From positions 1 to 64,000 of the forward strand of contig JAUMZA010000001.1 in the NCBI GenBank assembly GCA_030528355.1: DNA of 64,000 nt, written 5' to 3'. The position numbers were made by a program, and so were the translations under genes. Below the pieces are notes generated by a model. That model saw only the letters and a program-made list of their open reading frames with translations. It was not told where the DNA came from and ran no database searches. This DNA comes from Candidatus Saccharimonadota bacterium. GTDB taxonomy: Bacteria > Patescibacteriota > Saccharimonadia > Saccharimonadales > Saccharimonadaceae. This document shows positions 1 through 7,757 of this stretch, one piece after another; within the stretch, counting starts at the first letter, position 1, and every line of letters begins with the position of its first letter.

Positions 1-1779
1 ACGAGCAGCCAAGCTACCAGCCAAGCTAAAGGCAAGTTCGCTTGAGTCTACATCGTGGTAGCTACCATCGTACAGTGTTGCCTTTACGTCAACTACCGGG
101 TAGCCAGCAATCACACCGCCTTCGAGCGTATCCTTGATGCCCTTTTGTACGGCTGGGCGATATTCCTGAGGAACCACACCACCCTTAATTTCATCGATGA
201 ATTCAAAGCCTTTACCAGCTTCGTTTGGTTCAAAGTGTACCCATACATCACCGTACTGACCACGACCACCAGACTGCTTGGCATGCTTACCTTGCACTTC
301 GGCAGTGCCACGGATAGTTTCACGGAAGGCAACCTGTGGCTCGCCAATGTTGGCTTCAACCTTAAATTCGCGCTTCATGCGGTCGATGAGAATGTCAAGG
401 TGAAGCTCACCCATACCGCTCATAATAGTCTGACCAGTTTCTTCATCGGTGTGCACACGGAAGGTTGGGTCTTCTTCCGCTAGACGTTGCAAGGCAATAC
501 CCATCTTTTCTTGGTCAGCCTTGGTTTTTGGCTCAACCGCAATCGATACTGGTGGATCTGGGAATTCGATTGATTCAAGTACGATTTGGTTTTGCAAATC
601 ACACAAAGTTGCACCAGTTGTAGTATCCTTCAAACCAACGATTGCCGCAATGTCACCTGCTTCAATCACATCAATATCTTCGCGCTTGTCGGCATGCATA
701 CGCACGATACGACCAACACGCTCCTTATTGCCAGTCATGCTGTTCATGATGTAGCTACCGCTAGTAATTTTACCGCTGTAGACACGCACGAATACCAGCT
801 TGCCAACAAATGGGTCGGCTGCAATCTTAAAGGCCAAACCGGCTGCCGGTTCGTTAATGGCAGGCTTGCGCTCAATTTCGTCGCCAGTCTTAGGGTCGGT
901 ACCCCAAATTGCATCAACGTCAAGTGGGCTTGGCAGGTAATCGGTGACAAGGTCGAGCACCTTTTCTACAATCACGCCACGGCCGTCACCACCAGTTACA
1001 AGATAGAAGTCGCCCGCCAAAACGCGCTTACGCAAGGCAGCCTTTAGTTCATCAACTGAAATTGCTTCTTCACCGCCTTCGAAGAACTTTTCCATCAGCT
1101 CATCATCAGCTTCAACTGCAGCTTCCACCAACAAGGCACGGGCATTTTTTGCCTTTTCTACCATGTCTGCTGGGATTTCACCAACCTGTAGCTCGTGATC
1201 GGTGAAGTCGTTGTAGGTGTAGGCTTTCATGTCGATAAGGTCTACCACACCATTGATGTCTTTTTCGAAGCCAATTGGCAGGTGAATTGCCAAGGCATGG
1301 CGAGAAAGGCGGTTATGGATTGACTCGAGCGACTTGTAAAAATCACCACCAGTCTGGTTAATCTTATTGATAAAGCAGATGCGAGGCACACCGTACTTGT
1401 TAGCCTGGCGCCATACAGTTTCGGTTTGTGCTTCTACACCCATCTTACCGTCAAACACGGTTACCGCACCGTCAAGCACGCGCAGTGAGCGCTCAACTTC
1501 GGCAGTAAAGTCGATGTGACCCGGGGTGTCGATGATGTTAATTTTGTGACCCTTCCAGAAACAAGTCACGGCCGCGCTGGTAATAGTAATACCACGTTCA
1601 CGTTCTTGATCCATCCAGTCAGTAGTTGCACCACCGTCGTCACCACGCACAGTACCAATCTTGTGATTAATACCGGTGCGATACAAAATACCTTCGGTAG
1701 TTGTCGTTTTGCCTGCATCGATATGCGCAATAATACCAATATTGCGATATTTATCCAGGTCGTATTTTTTCTCTGCCAT
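1..1779 (-). CDS. fusA: Elongation factor G, 3' end outside window
   Basis: This is the ribosomal translocase GTPase. I read it from the minus strand: ATG at 1779, open for 593 codons to the window edge, so about 100 C-terminal residues are missing. It begins [20 protein letters not shown]. The P-loop AHIDAGKTT, switch [12 protein letters not shown] and G3 DTPGHIDF are present, and domain IV begins after [10 protein letters not shown]. The G4 motif, NKxD in the family, reads NKIN, which is unusual for a guanine-specific GTPase. The leader has AAAGGA about 13 bases before the ATG, which is a rather long spacing. The gene lies downstream of rpsL and rpsG as in the classic str operon, but an unknown gene separates them. 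The identity is very secure. Confidence 0.97.
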   Translation of the reverse strand, partial: MAEKKYDLDKYRNIGIIAHIDAGKTTTTEGILYRTGINHKIGTVRGDDGGATTDWMDQERERGITITSAAVTCFWKGHKINIIDTPGHIDFTAEVERSLRVLDGAVTVFDGKMGVEAQTETVWRQANKYGVPRICFINKINQTGGDFYKSLESIHNRLSRHALAIHLPIGFEKDINGVVDLIDMKAYTYNDFTDHELQVGEIPADMVEKAKNARALLVEAAVEADDELMEKFFEGGEEAISVDELKAALRKRVLAGDFYLVTGGDGRGVIVEKVLDLVTDYLPSPLDVDAIWGTDPKTGDEIERKPAINEPAAGLAFKIAADPFVGKLVFVRVYSGKITSGSYIMNSMTGNKERVGRIVRMHADKREDIDVIEAGDIAAIVGLKDTTTGATLCDLQNQIVLESIEFPDPPVSIAVEPKTKADQEKMGIALQRLAEEDPTFRVHTDEETGQTIMSGMGELHLDILIDRMKREFKVEANIGEPQVAFRETIRGTAEVQGKHAKQSGGRGQYGDVWVHFEPNEAGKGFEFIDEIKGGVVPQEYRPAVQKGIKDTLEGGVIAGYPVVDVKATLYDGSYHDVDSSELAFSLAGSLAAR

Positions 1780-1898
1780 AGGGCTTGTTACGTTCCTTTA
1801 CTTAGTATTATTTCTCGTGCTCTTTGCTTGATTTTTTCGCATCAAGAAAGAACTCCTCGTCTATTATTTTACCAGATATTATGCAATTACACCAGTGG

Positions 1899-4058
1899 TT
1901 ACTCTTGGAAAAAGCGTGAAATATAGGCTTTATCGAGCTGCGAAACAGGAATGCTACCAAGGGTAGGTTCAAGCTCTGCTAAACGCTTGCCGCACACCAT
2001 CAGCTCGCCCTCATCCGTTTGTATGACCGATTCTGCCTGCAAGACCGTTTTATGCTCACCCGAGGTGACGATAATCACCCGAGACGCCAACAGTGCTGAC
2101 AAACCTTCGCACACTGCCTCAACGTTCTTTTCGTTCACACCATCTACCACATCAGCCAATAGTTGCGACGGCACCTCTACCTCTGTGCCCTGCACGTGAC
2201 GTTCTGTCTCACACAGGTGTCGGCTGAGGGCCTGCAAGGCTTCATCTGCTTTTGTTCCATCGGCGGTGAGTGTATCAATCGTATGCATTACCTCTCGAGC
2301 ATGATCGAGCCGAGCTTTTTGTAGCGACACAATACTACTGTGCGAGATATCCTCAAGCACCATACGTGGCGACACAGCCACTTGTGCTCCTGGCAGCGAT
2401 AGCCGATATGATACTTCTGTCACGTGATCAAATATCATACCAACTTTTAGCCGCCAGCTTTCGGTTTCGGTATCATACACCCCTTCAGCAGCACTATCGT
2501 GCAGCACGCCATTCACCATATCAAACGGCCGAGATTCTCGATCTAAAATCACTGATTCAATATAGGCATCATCTTCTTGATTGACCTTAATTAATCCCTG
2601 TTGTGGCATATGGTGGGTGATATTACGAGCATCGATTCGCACGTGCAGTGCCGGATAGTTGTAATCGTTTGCGATCACCTGCAGTTGCTGCAAAATGGCT
2701 TGCAACTCCACGCCTGCTCGCAGCAACTCTTCCTCATCGGCATACTCAGTGGCAACTAGCTCTGCAACCCGAGCGAACGACTGATCGGTAATAATGCGAC
2801 AATACTCCTCGTGGCGAGCCTCGTACGCCTCGTGCATTTCTTCAACCTCTGCTTGATACTGCTGATCGTATAGGCGATAGGCCTCTTCCGTTTCCTCTGC
2901 AAGTGTATTTGTATATGCCATTGGCACCACGCCAGGCTCAGCATCTGCTGGCGAGGTGAGTGTTTCATCCAGTCGCTGACCTTCTGTTCGCAGAGCAATT
3001 TTTGCCATAAAATCAAACACCTCATCCTTGTGTGGACGCAAACTTTCCATCTGTACGATGCGGTCTGGGTCGATTGCACCAATAATCGCCCCTTCGTTAC
3101 GACCCGGTAGCAATACGGCAATTTCGATTACCGGGCGGACTTCAACCGTCTCGCCTTCAGATGCAGCCTGCAGTAACCGTATACGGCGGATTGTGCCAGT
3201 CATCTGCATACGCTCATCATCCTGCCCACGCAATGTTAATAAATACGGAGCAGTGTCAGCCTCGTACTCATCATCAATCATTGCTTCGAGCACCGCAATT
3301 GCTCGATCATTGTCATAGTAACGATCGGTTCGCACTTCTAGCGTTAGCTGCATATCACGCAGCAATTCGATACGCTCCTGCTCATTACGAGCGTGCAGCA
3401 ACTCCATTCGCAGCACTTCAAACTCATCGGCATATTCTTCCTCTAACTCCTGACGGATGCGAGCTGATGATGGCTGTAAGAGCTCAATTTCTTCAATATC
3501 ATCTAGCCGAGCCACCATATCTGGTGCAATTGAATCATCCTCCACCCATTGACGCACTTCTAGCGAGTGGGCCTTGCGTGCCGCCATATCATCAGCCGGA
3601 CTGACCGTGTCGGTCAAAAGACTATCTACCTCACCAGCGACATCATCATACTCAAAAAATGAAATCGCACGAGTATTCTTATACCCTTCCTCCGATTGCA
3701 GCAAAGCCTCGTACAAAGCCCCCATAAATAGCCGCTCGCCATTTACATACACGTATTCTCCTTCTTCATCCTGCTGCGAAACCAGCTTGCGTCGAGCGAT
3801 AAAATCCTCCCAAGCATCAGCAAAGCTCATCTCGTGTGGGCGCAGCTTGCCGGTTACTAGTACCTCCGCCCCGACCAACCCCTCTTGCTCGAGGTGGTGT
3901 GCCAAATCTTCTTCTGCGTACTGAATCGCAGTATACTCATCTGATTCGTATGCCTCGTGCAACTTTTCACGCAAGGCGAAAAACGTGTCGATTGCAGGGT
4001 CGGCGAGCCGACTGGCAAGTTCTTTACTAATATGCTTGAAGGATTCTGGTGTATTCAT
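1899..4058 (-). CDS. Very acidic 719-aa protein of unknown function in the str operon
   Basis: I recognise no known domain. The protein is soluble (no signal peptide or membrane segment), extremely rich in Glu and Asp, and probably largely helical; a stretch around residues 395-430 (EEAYRLYDQQYQAEVEEMHE) looks like coiled coil. It starts MNTPESFKHISKEL. A longer reading from 4145 is possible, but it begins next to the terminator after rpsG and adds an unlikely leader peptide, so I prefer ATG 4058. No good ribosome binding site precedes it. It sits between rpsG and fusA, where most bacteria have nothing, so a role near translation is possible but unproven. Confidence 0.8.
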   Translation of the reverse strand: MNTPESFKHISKELASRLADPAIDTFFALREKLHEAYESDEYTAIQYAEEDLAHHLEQEGLVGAEVLVTGKLRPHEMSFADAWEDFIARRKLVSQQDEEGEYVYVNGERLFMGALYEALLQSEEGYKNTRAISFFEYDDVAGEVDSLLTDTVSPADDMAARKAHSLEVRQWVEDDSIAPDMVARLDDIEEIELLQPSSARIRQELEEEYADEFEVLRMELLHARNEQERIELLRDMQLTLEVRTDRYYDNDRAIAVLEAMIDDEYEADTAPYLLTLRGQDDERMQMTGTIRRIRLLQAASEGETVEVRPVIEIAVLLPGRNEGAIIGAIDPDRIVQMESLRPHKDEVFDFMAKIALRTEGQRLDETLTSPADAEPGVVPMAYTNTLAEETEEAYRLYDQQYQAEVEEMHEAYEARHEEYCRIITDQSFARVAELVATEYADEEELLRAGVELQAILQQLQVIANDYNYPALHVRIDARNITHHMPQQGLIKVNQEDDAYIESVILDRESRPFDMVNGVLHDSAAEGVYDTETESWRLKVGMIFDHVTEVSYRLSLPGAQVAVSPRMVLEDISHSSIVSLQKARLDHAREVMHTIDTLTADGTKADEALQALSRHLCETERHVQGTEVEVPSQLLADVVDGVNEKNVEAVCEGLSALLASRVIIVTSGEHKTVLQAESVIQTDEGELMVCGKRLAELEPTLGSIPVSQLDKAYISRFFQE

Positions 4059-4145
4059 CGTGTCATTATCATAACAGGAAACAGCCCATTTGCAAATCAT
4101 AAGCACCATACTGCCCGCTACTTTACAGGTCCTACTTGCCACCAT

Positions 4146-4180
4146 ATAAAATACCCCACTAAATGTAGCGAGGTATTTTT
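4146..4180 (-). terminator. Terminator after rpsG
   Basis: On the minus strand a 9-bp stem (TACCTCGCT with AGTGGGGTA, two wobble pairs) and a 6-base loop are followed by TTTTAT. It separates rpsL-rpsG from the acidic-protein gene and fusA, so the downstream genes need readthrough or their own promoter. Confidence 0.75.
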
Positions 4181-4208
4181 ATGTACAAGCCTGTGTACTG
4201 GCAGCCAA

Positions 4209-4688
4209 CTAGCTGCGAGCAAAGTGGGCAAAGGCACGGTTAGCTTCTGCCATCTTGTGGGTATCTTCCTTCTTCTTGAAGGCAGCACCAGCTTCGTTGT
4301 AGGCATCAACAATTTCGAGTGCCAAACGCTGCTCGTATGGCATACCGCTGCGGGCACGAGCTGATTGTACCAACCAGCTAAATGCGTAGTGCAACTGGCG
4401 ATGGCCCTGTACGGGGAACGGAATCTGGTAGTTCGCACCACCGACACGGCGGCTTTTGACTTCAAAACTTGGCGATACATTCTTCAACGCTTTCTCGAAC
4501 ACTGCTAGTGGATCTTCACTATCAAGCTTCTTGGCAGCTTGCTCGAGTGCACGGTAGACGGCACGTTCGGCAACCAATTTTTTACCATCAAGCATTGATT
4601 TGTTGATAAGACGCTGTACCAAAATACTCTGGTATTTGCGGTCCGGCTTGAGCTGACGTTGCAACTTTTTGGTTACTTTACGAGGCAT
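4209..4688 (-). CDS. rpsG: 30S ribosomal protein uS7
   Basis: Primary binder of the 3' domain of 16S rRNA in the small subunit head. The 159-aa product begins MPRKVTKKLQ and contains the uS7 features NKSMLDGKKLVAERAVY, FEVKSRRVGGANYQIPFPV and the C-terminal AEANRAFAHF. The length is normal for bacteria. It starts two bases after the rpsL stop, so the two are cotranscribed and probably translationally coupled. The terminator at 4146-4180 follows. Confidence 0.97.
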   Translation of the reverse strand: MPRKVTKKLQRQLKPDRKYQSILVQRLINKSMLDGKKLVAERAVYRALEQAAKKLDSEDPLAVFEKALKNVSPSFEVKSRRVGGANYQIPFPVQGHRQLHYAFSWLVQSARARSGMPYEQRLALEIVDAYNEAGAAFKKKEDTHKMAEANRAFAHFARS

Positions 4689-4690
4689 GA

Positions 4691-5104
4691 TTACTTATCC
4701 CCTTTCTTAGTACCGTATTTAGAGCGACCTTGCTTACGATTGTTCACACCCTGAAGGTCGAGTGCACCACGTACGATATGGTAACGCACACCCGGAAGGT
4801 CTGGCACACGGCCACCACGCACCAACACAACGGCGTGCTCTTGCAGGTTGTGACCTTCACCGCCAATATACGCCCACACTTCATGATTGTTAGTAAGACG
4901 CACACGGGCAACCTTACGAAGCGCTGAGTTAGGCTTTTTAGGTGTTTTAGTGGTTACGCGGATACATACACCACGCTTAAGCGGTGCATTTTGGTTGTAG
5001 TAGCGTACTTTTAGTGCGTTATGAATACGGCCAAGTGCAGGAGATTTTGACTTTTTCGTCGCAATCTTGCGTGGCTTACGCACCAATTGGTTAATAGTAG
5101 GCAT
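4691..5104 (-). CDS. rpsL: 30S ribosomal protein uS12
   Basis: Decoding-centre protein of the small subunit. The 137-aa product begins [10 protein letters not shown] and contains [19 protein letters not shown] and [11 protein letters not shown]. The conserved loop that reads [11 protein letters not shown] in most bacteria reads [11 protein letters not shown] here, so Pro replaces the Lys (E. coli Lys87) at which streptomycin-resistance changes occur. The Asp next to it, the site of beta-methylthiolation, is kept. A ribosome binding site AAAGGGAG lies five bases before the ATG. It is the first gene of the str operon, with its promoter at 5242-5270. Confidence 0.97.
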   Translation of the reverse strand: MPTINQLVRKPRKIATKKSKSPALGRIHNALKVRYYNQNAPLKRGVCIRVTTKTPKKPNSALRKVARVRLTNNHEVWAYIGGEGHNLQEHAVVLVRGGRVPDLPGVRYHIVRGALDLQGVNNRKQGRSKYGTKKGDK

Positions 5105-5241
5105 GTAAACTCCCTTTATGTTACTAATTTGTTATGATTTGGGATCAGCATTCCCGCCTCATGTCTTTCTCGCAGCCTTTTGCCGTGAGCGTGTACACAT
5201 CCTTTCGCCAAGCAAAATCCACAAGAGGAAACTCGTGTTTG

Positions 5242-5270
5242 ATTATAGCAGATACCGGGCTATTCGGCAA
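5242..5270 (-). promoter_or_regulatory. str operon promoter
   Basis: On the minus strand TTGCCG, a 17-base spacer ending in TGC, then TATAAT: a -35 box plus an extended -10. It starts just beyond the stop codon of the upstream M16 gene. The leader to rpsL is about 130 bases and can form a small hairpin, CACGAG with CTTGTG. Confidence 0.8.
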
Positions 5271-5273
5271 GCA

Positions 5274-7058
5274 TTATGCCTTTGGTTTTGCACGTAACGC
5301 TTGTACGCTACGAATTAACACCATCACCGGCAGCATGCCAAGTGCAATAAACTGCACACCACCCACGATATGACTCCACAGCCCTAGCGATACTTCTTCT
5401 GTTTCAATCGTGCTAATCATAATTGAGCCAGTCAACAAAACAACCGCCCCCACCAGTGCAACCACAGCTCGCCATTTTACAAGAAAAGTCATTCGTGGCA
5501 TGTAGCACAGTAGTAAACCGCCAATCAACCATAACCAACCAGCAAGCGGATATTGCAATGCAAGCTCATATAGGGTAATTGGCTTCATCTTGTAGCCTTC
5601 TACCGCCACCAAGCCAGCTGTGAGTGCGGTAAATCCTAACAGTAGTGGTGCTAGGGTTCGCACTACTGGGCGAGTCTCCTCTTCTTTAATAGCCACCGGC
5701 AGCTCTGCGATATCAGCCCGCCACTTAGCGTACGCCTTTTTCGCTGCCGTAATTGAATCAGTTTCGTGCAACGTTTGCTGCAATTTACGTAAGGCATCGG
5801 TAAACTCCGTTTCGTCTGGGTCGTCCGGGAGAACAATTCGCCATTGTGATGTTGTCAACTTTTTGTAAGCTCGTATCCGCACATCCTCCGGAGTAATGCG
5901 CTGATACGTCTTACGTAGCTCTTCTGTGTGGATTGGCTGGCCGTGCCAGAGAAAATCCGCCAGATATTTATTCGCTAGCTCATCAGTTGTCTGGAACTCG
6001 GCGGCAAATGAATTAGTCACGTACGATTTTGTATCAGCAAAATTCTTATCGTCATCGGATAATTCCATCGCCTGAAATAACGTATCGAACACTGCCAATA
6101 TTACCGTACGAGCCGAAGCCGCTTGTATCATAGAAAAGTACGAAAAGAGCGTATAGCCGCACATACGATCCTGATCAACCTGCAGCGAATATACCGCCCC
6201 TTCATCACGCAACTTCCCAAACATACCCGCACTTGGATCCTTAAAGTACAAGGCATGTATAAACGAATCAACACACAATGTTCGCTCCATTTCTTGCACG
6301 GTATCACTTTGTTTATCTTCTAGCAAATTAACATTTATCATGCCCAAGTAGTTTTCATCGTTTGGCACCGTATCAACCATCATTGTGTGATTAATTTTAG
6401 TAAGCTTCATGTCAGAAAACGCCGCTCGTGGCTGCAAACCCGATAGTACTACACCTATCTTTTTACCGATAGCAGCTGGGACTGCACCAACTATTACCGC
6501 TCGCACCCCACACGTAGCAAGCTGTGCACCAGCCTCTACCACCGCCGACGGCTGAAGTGATGCCAAACTCGCAAACACCTCATCGGCATTTACTGGGGCA
6601 AATTCACTTGCCAGCATAGCATAAGTGTCATAGCTGACATGTGCCGCCAAGCCATCAAGCGACTCCTCAAGCTCTCGCTGCACCACTTCAATCTCACGGT
6701 TGATCTTCGTTTCATCCACCCTAAAAGCGGTGGCGTATTTTACGACCACCTCAAGCACCGTCACGACGTGCTCAGCTGGAGTAGTAGCGATAAATGTCAA
6801 CGCCTCAGCATCAGTGCTTGCATTAACATTCACACCAAGCGGCTGCAATCGTTGCGACATAGTCTTGCCATCAATCTGAAACTCCATCAGCATATGCTCA
6901 ACAATGTGCGGGGCATGGTACGCTTCTGGGGTAAAATTACGAAATCCCACATCAAACGCAATACGAATATCTACTACCTCGCTAGATGGCACATGCATAA
7001 TTGCATAGGTAACGTTATTTGGTAGCTGTTTGACTGACGATGTGCTATGGGCAAGCAT
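5274..7058 (-). CDS. M16-family zinc peptidase with C-terminal membrane domain
   Basis: Residues 1 to about 440 resemble an M16 (pitrilysin/insulinase-like) peptidase. The inverted zinc motif HxxEH appears as HIVEH near residue 51, followed about 75 residues later by INREIEVVQREL, where family members carry the third zinc ligand Glu. After about residue 460 come four hydrophobic segments (starting near LAPLLLGFTALTAG, YPLAGWLWLIGG, AVVALVGAVVLLTG and IALGMLPVMVLI), so the enzyme is membrane-anchored at its C-terminus. The domain prediction implies a peptidase body on one side of the membrane; there is no N-terminal signal peptide, so a cytoplasmic body is likelier. SD AGGGAG and the -10 TATACT at 7089-7094 precede it. 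Substrate unknown. Confidence 0.75.
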   Translation of the reverse strand: MLAHSTSSVKQLPNNVTYAIMHVPSSEVVDIRIAFDVGFRNFTPEAYHAPHIVEHMLMEFQIDGKTMSQRLQPLGVNVNASTDAEALTFIATTPAEHVVTVLEVVVKYATAFRVDETKINREIEVVQRELEESLDGLAAHVSYDTYAMLASEFAPVNADEVFASLASLQPSAVVEAGAQLATCGVRAVIVGAVPAAIGKKIGVVLSGLQPRAAFSDMKLTKINHTMMVDTVPNDENYLGMINVNLLEDKQSDTVQEMERTLCVDSFIHALYFKDPSAGMFGKLRDEGAVYSLQVDQDRMCGYTLFSYFSMIQAASARTVILAVFDTLFQAMELSDDDKNFADTKSYVTNSFAAEFQTTDELANKYLADFLWHGQPIHTEELRKTYQRITPEDVRIRAYKKLTTSQWRIVLPDDPDETEFTDALRKLQQTLHETDSITAAKKAYAKWRADIAELPVAIKEEETRPVVRTLAPLLLGFTALTAGLVAVEGYKMKPITLYELALQYPLAGWLWLIGGLLLCYMPRMTFLVKWRAVVALVGAVVLLTGSIMISTIETEEVSLGLWSHIVGGVQFIALGMLPVMVLIRSVQALRAKPKA

Positions 7059-7140
7059 TTTTTCTCCCTATGTTATTACTAGGCTATGAGTATAGCGTAG
7101 CACAGGATGCACAATCATGCTATATCCCAACACAGGCTCA

Positions 7141-7213
7141 AAAAGAAAACCCGCCCCGACACATATAACTCAAACCTATTAGTTTGGTGAATTACATCTG
7201 TCGGCCGACGGGT
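7141..7213 (-). terminator. Long-hairpin terminator after the 118-aa gene
   Basis: Read on the minus strand, ACCCG pairs with CGGGT, CCGACA with TGTCGG, and a further 9-bp arm plus CAAAC/GTTTG closes the tip. The result is one interrupted hairpin of about 65 bases followed by TTTTCTTTTT. It is much longer than the other terminators here. Confidence 0.7.
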
Positions 7214-7222
7214 AAGATTGGA

Positions 7223-7579
7223 CTAGAGTAGCGATAGCATGCTTGGATCGGTATCTGGATTACCTTTATTACTACCCAGCACTATGACACGATCATCGCT
7301 ACGGCCAGTAAACCACACTGCCCAGCGGGCATCTTTACCCGACACTCGTCGTCCAAACGAAATATCATAAAAGCCCGGTTTACAGCGCGTAAGCAGTTTG
7401 ACAATCGCACAATATAAATGGTCTGCTATCCATTTATCCCTGCTCCAACTGACACACTTTTTCACTGCTAAATCGAGCGAGGTGCGGTCTATTTTAGATG
7501 GCCCCTTAAACGTGCCACCTGTAATTGCAACCTTTAGTGTCACCTCTTCGTGCAGTGATGCAGTCTTGTTTGGGCTCAT
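7223..7579 (-). CDS. Unknown 118-aa protein
   Basis: I do not recognise the protein. It is basic and soluble, beginning MSPNKTASLHEEVTLKVAIT, with a centre rich in Trp, Cys and Lys (KKCVSWSRDKWIADHLYC) and a C-terminal half that looks like beta strands (ARWAVWFTGRSDDRVIVLG). The gene itself looks real: it has a strong promoter (7651-7679), a leader with a hairpin, the SD GAGAGGAG, and its own terminator. Its start context GGAGCTCGCCATG is nearly shared with the gene at 58271-58966, and its promoter spacer with both genes near 58 kb, which suggests common regulation. Confidence 0.75.
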   Translation of the reverse strand: MSPNKTASLHEEVTLKVAITGGTFKGPSKIDRTSLDLAVKKCVSWSRDKWIADHLYCAIVKLLTRCKPGFYDISFGRRVSGKDARWAVWFTGRSDDRVIVLGSNKGNPDTDPSMLSLL

Positions 7580-7596
7580 GGCGAGCTCCTCTCTGC

Positions 7597-7612
7597 TCTA
7601 TCGCTAGAGCGG
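7597..7612 (-). promoter_or_regulatory. Leader hairpin upstream of the 118-aa gene's SD
   Basis: In the mRNA sense GCTCTA, loop GCGA, TAGAGC forms a perfect 6-bp stem ending a few bases before the SD GAGAGGAG. Comparable hairpins lie just upstream of the SD in the 57-59 kb paralogue leaders. Confidence 0.6.
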
Positions 7613-7650
7613 TCCTAGAAATAAGCCGAATGCCTATTTCCCTATTATTT

Positions 7651-7679
7651 ATAATATACTATTTTTGTAAAATAGTCAA
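7651..7679 (-). promoter_or_regulatory. Promoter with a palindrome across spacer and -35
   Basis: Minus strand TTGACT, 17 bases, TATTAT. The spacer and -35 contain a perfect inverted repeat at 7658-7676 (ACTATTTT, three bases, AAAATAGT), well placed for a repressor. Confidence 0.8.
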
Positions 7680-7705
7680 GAGTAGCACACTGACAGTCCG
7701 CCCAA

Positions 7706-7736
7706 CAAAAACACCCCACCAATGTTGGCGGGGCGT
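7706..7736 (-). terminator. Terminator after rpoC
   Basis: On the minus strand ACGCCCCGCC pairs with GGTGGGGTGT around a 6-base loop, followed by TTTTTGTT. It ends the rpoB-rpoC unit. Confidence 0.85.
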
Positions 7737-7757
7737 TTGTTTGGACAATGAAGAGCG

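Noticed and set aside
1801-1860. Terminator between the acidic gene and fusA
   Set aside because: Only a 5-bp stem (CTTGA/TCAAG) with a 10-base T-rich loop; not convincing.
1516-1926. 136-codon plus-strand frame opposite the fusA start
   Set aside because: Its composition follows the antisense of the EF-G GTPase domain, and no start signal is visible.
4059-4145. N-terminal extension of the acidic str-operon protein
   Set aside because: It starts beside the rpsG terminator, has no SD, and adds an atypical peptide rich in Cys and Met.
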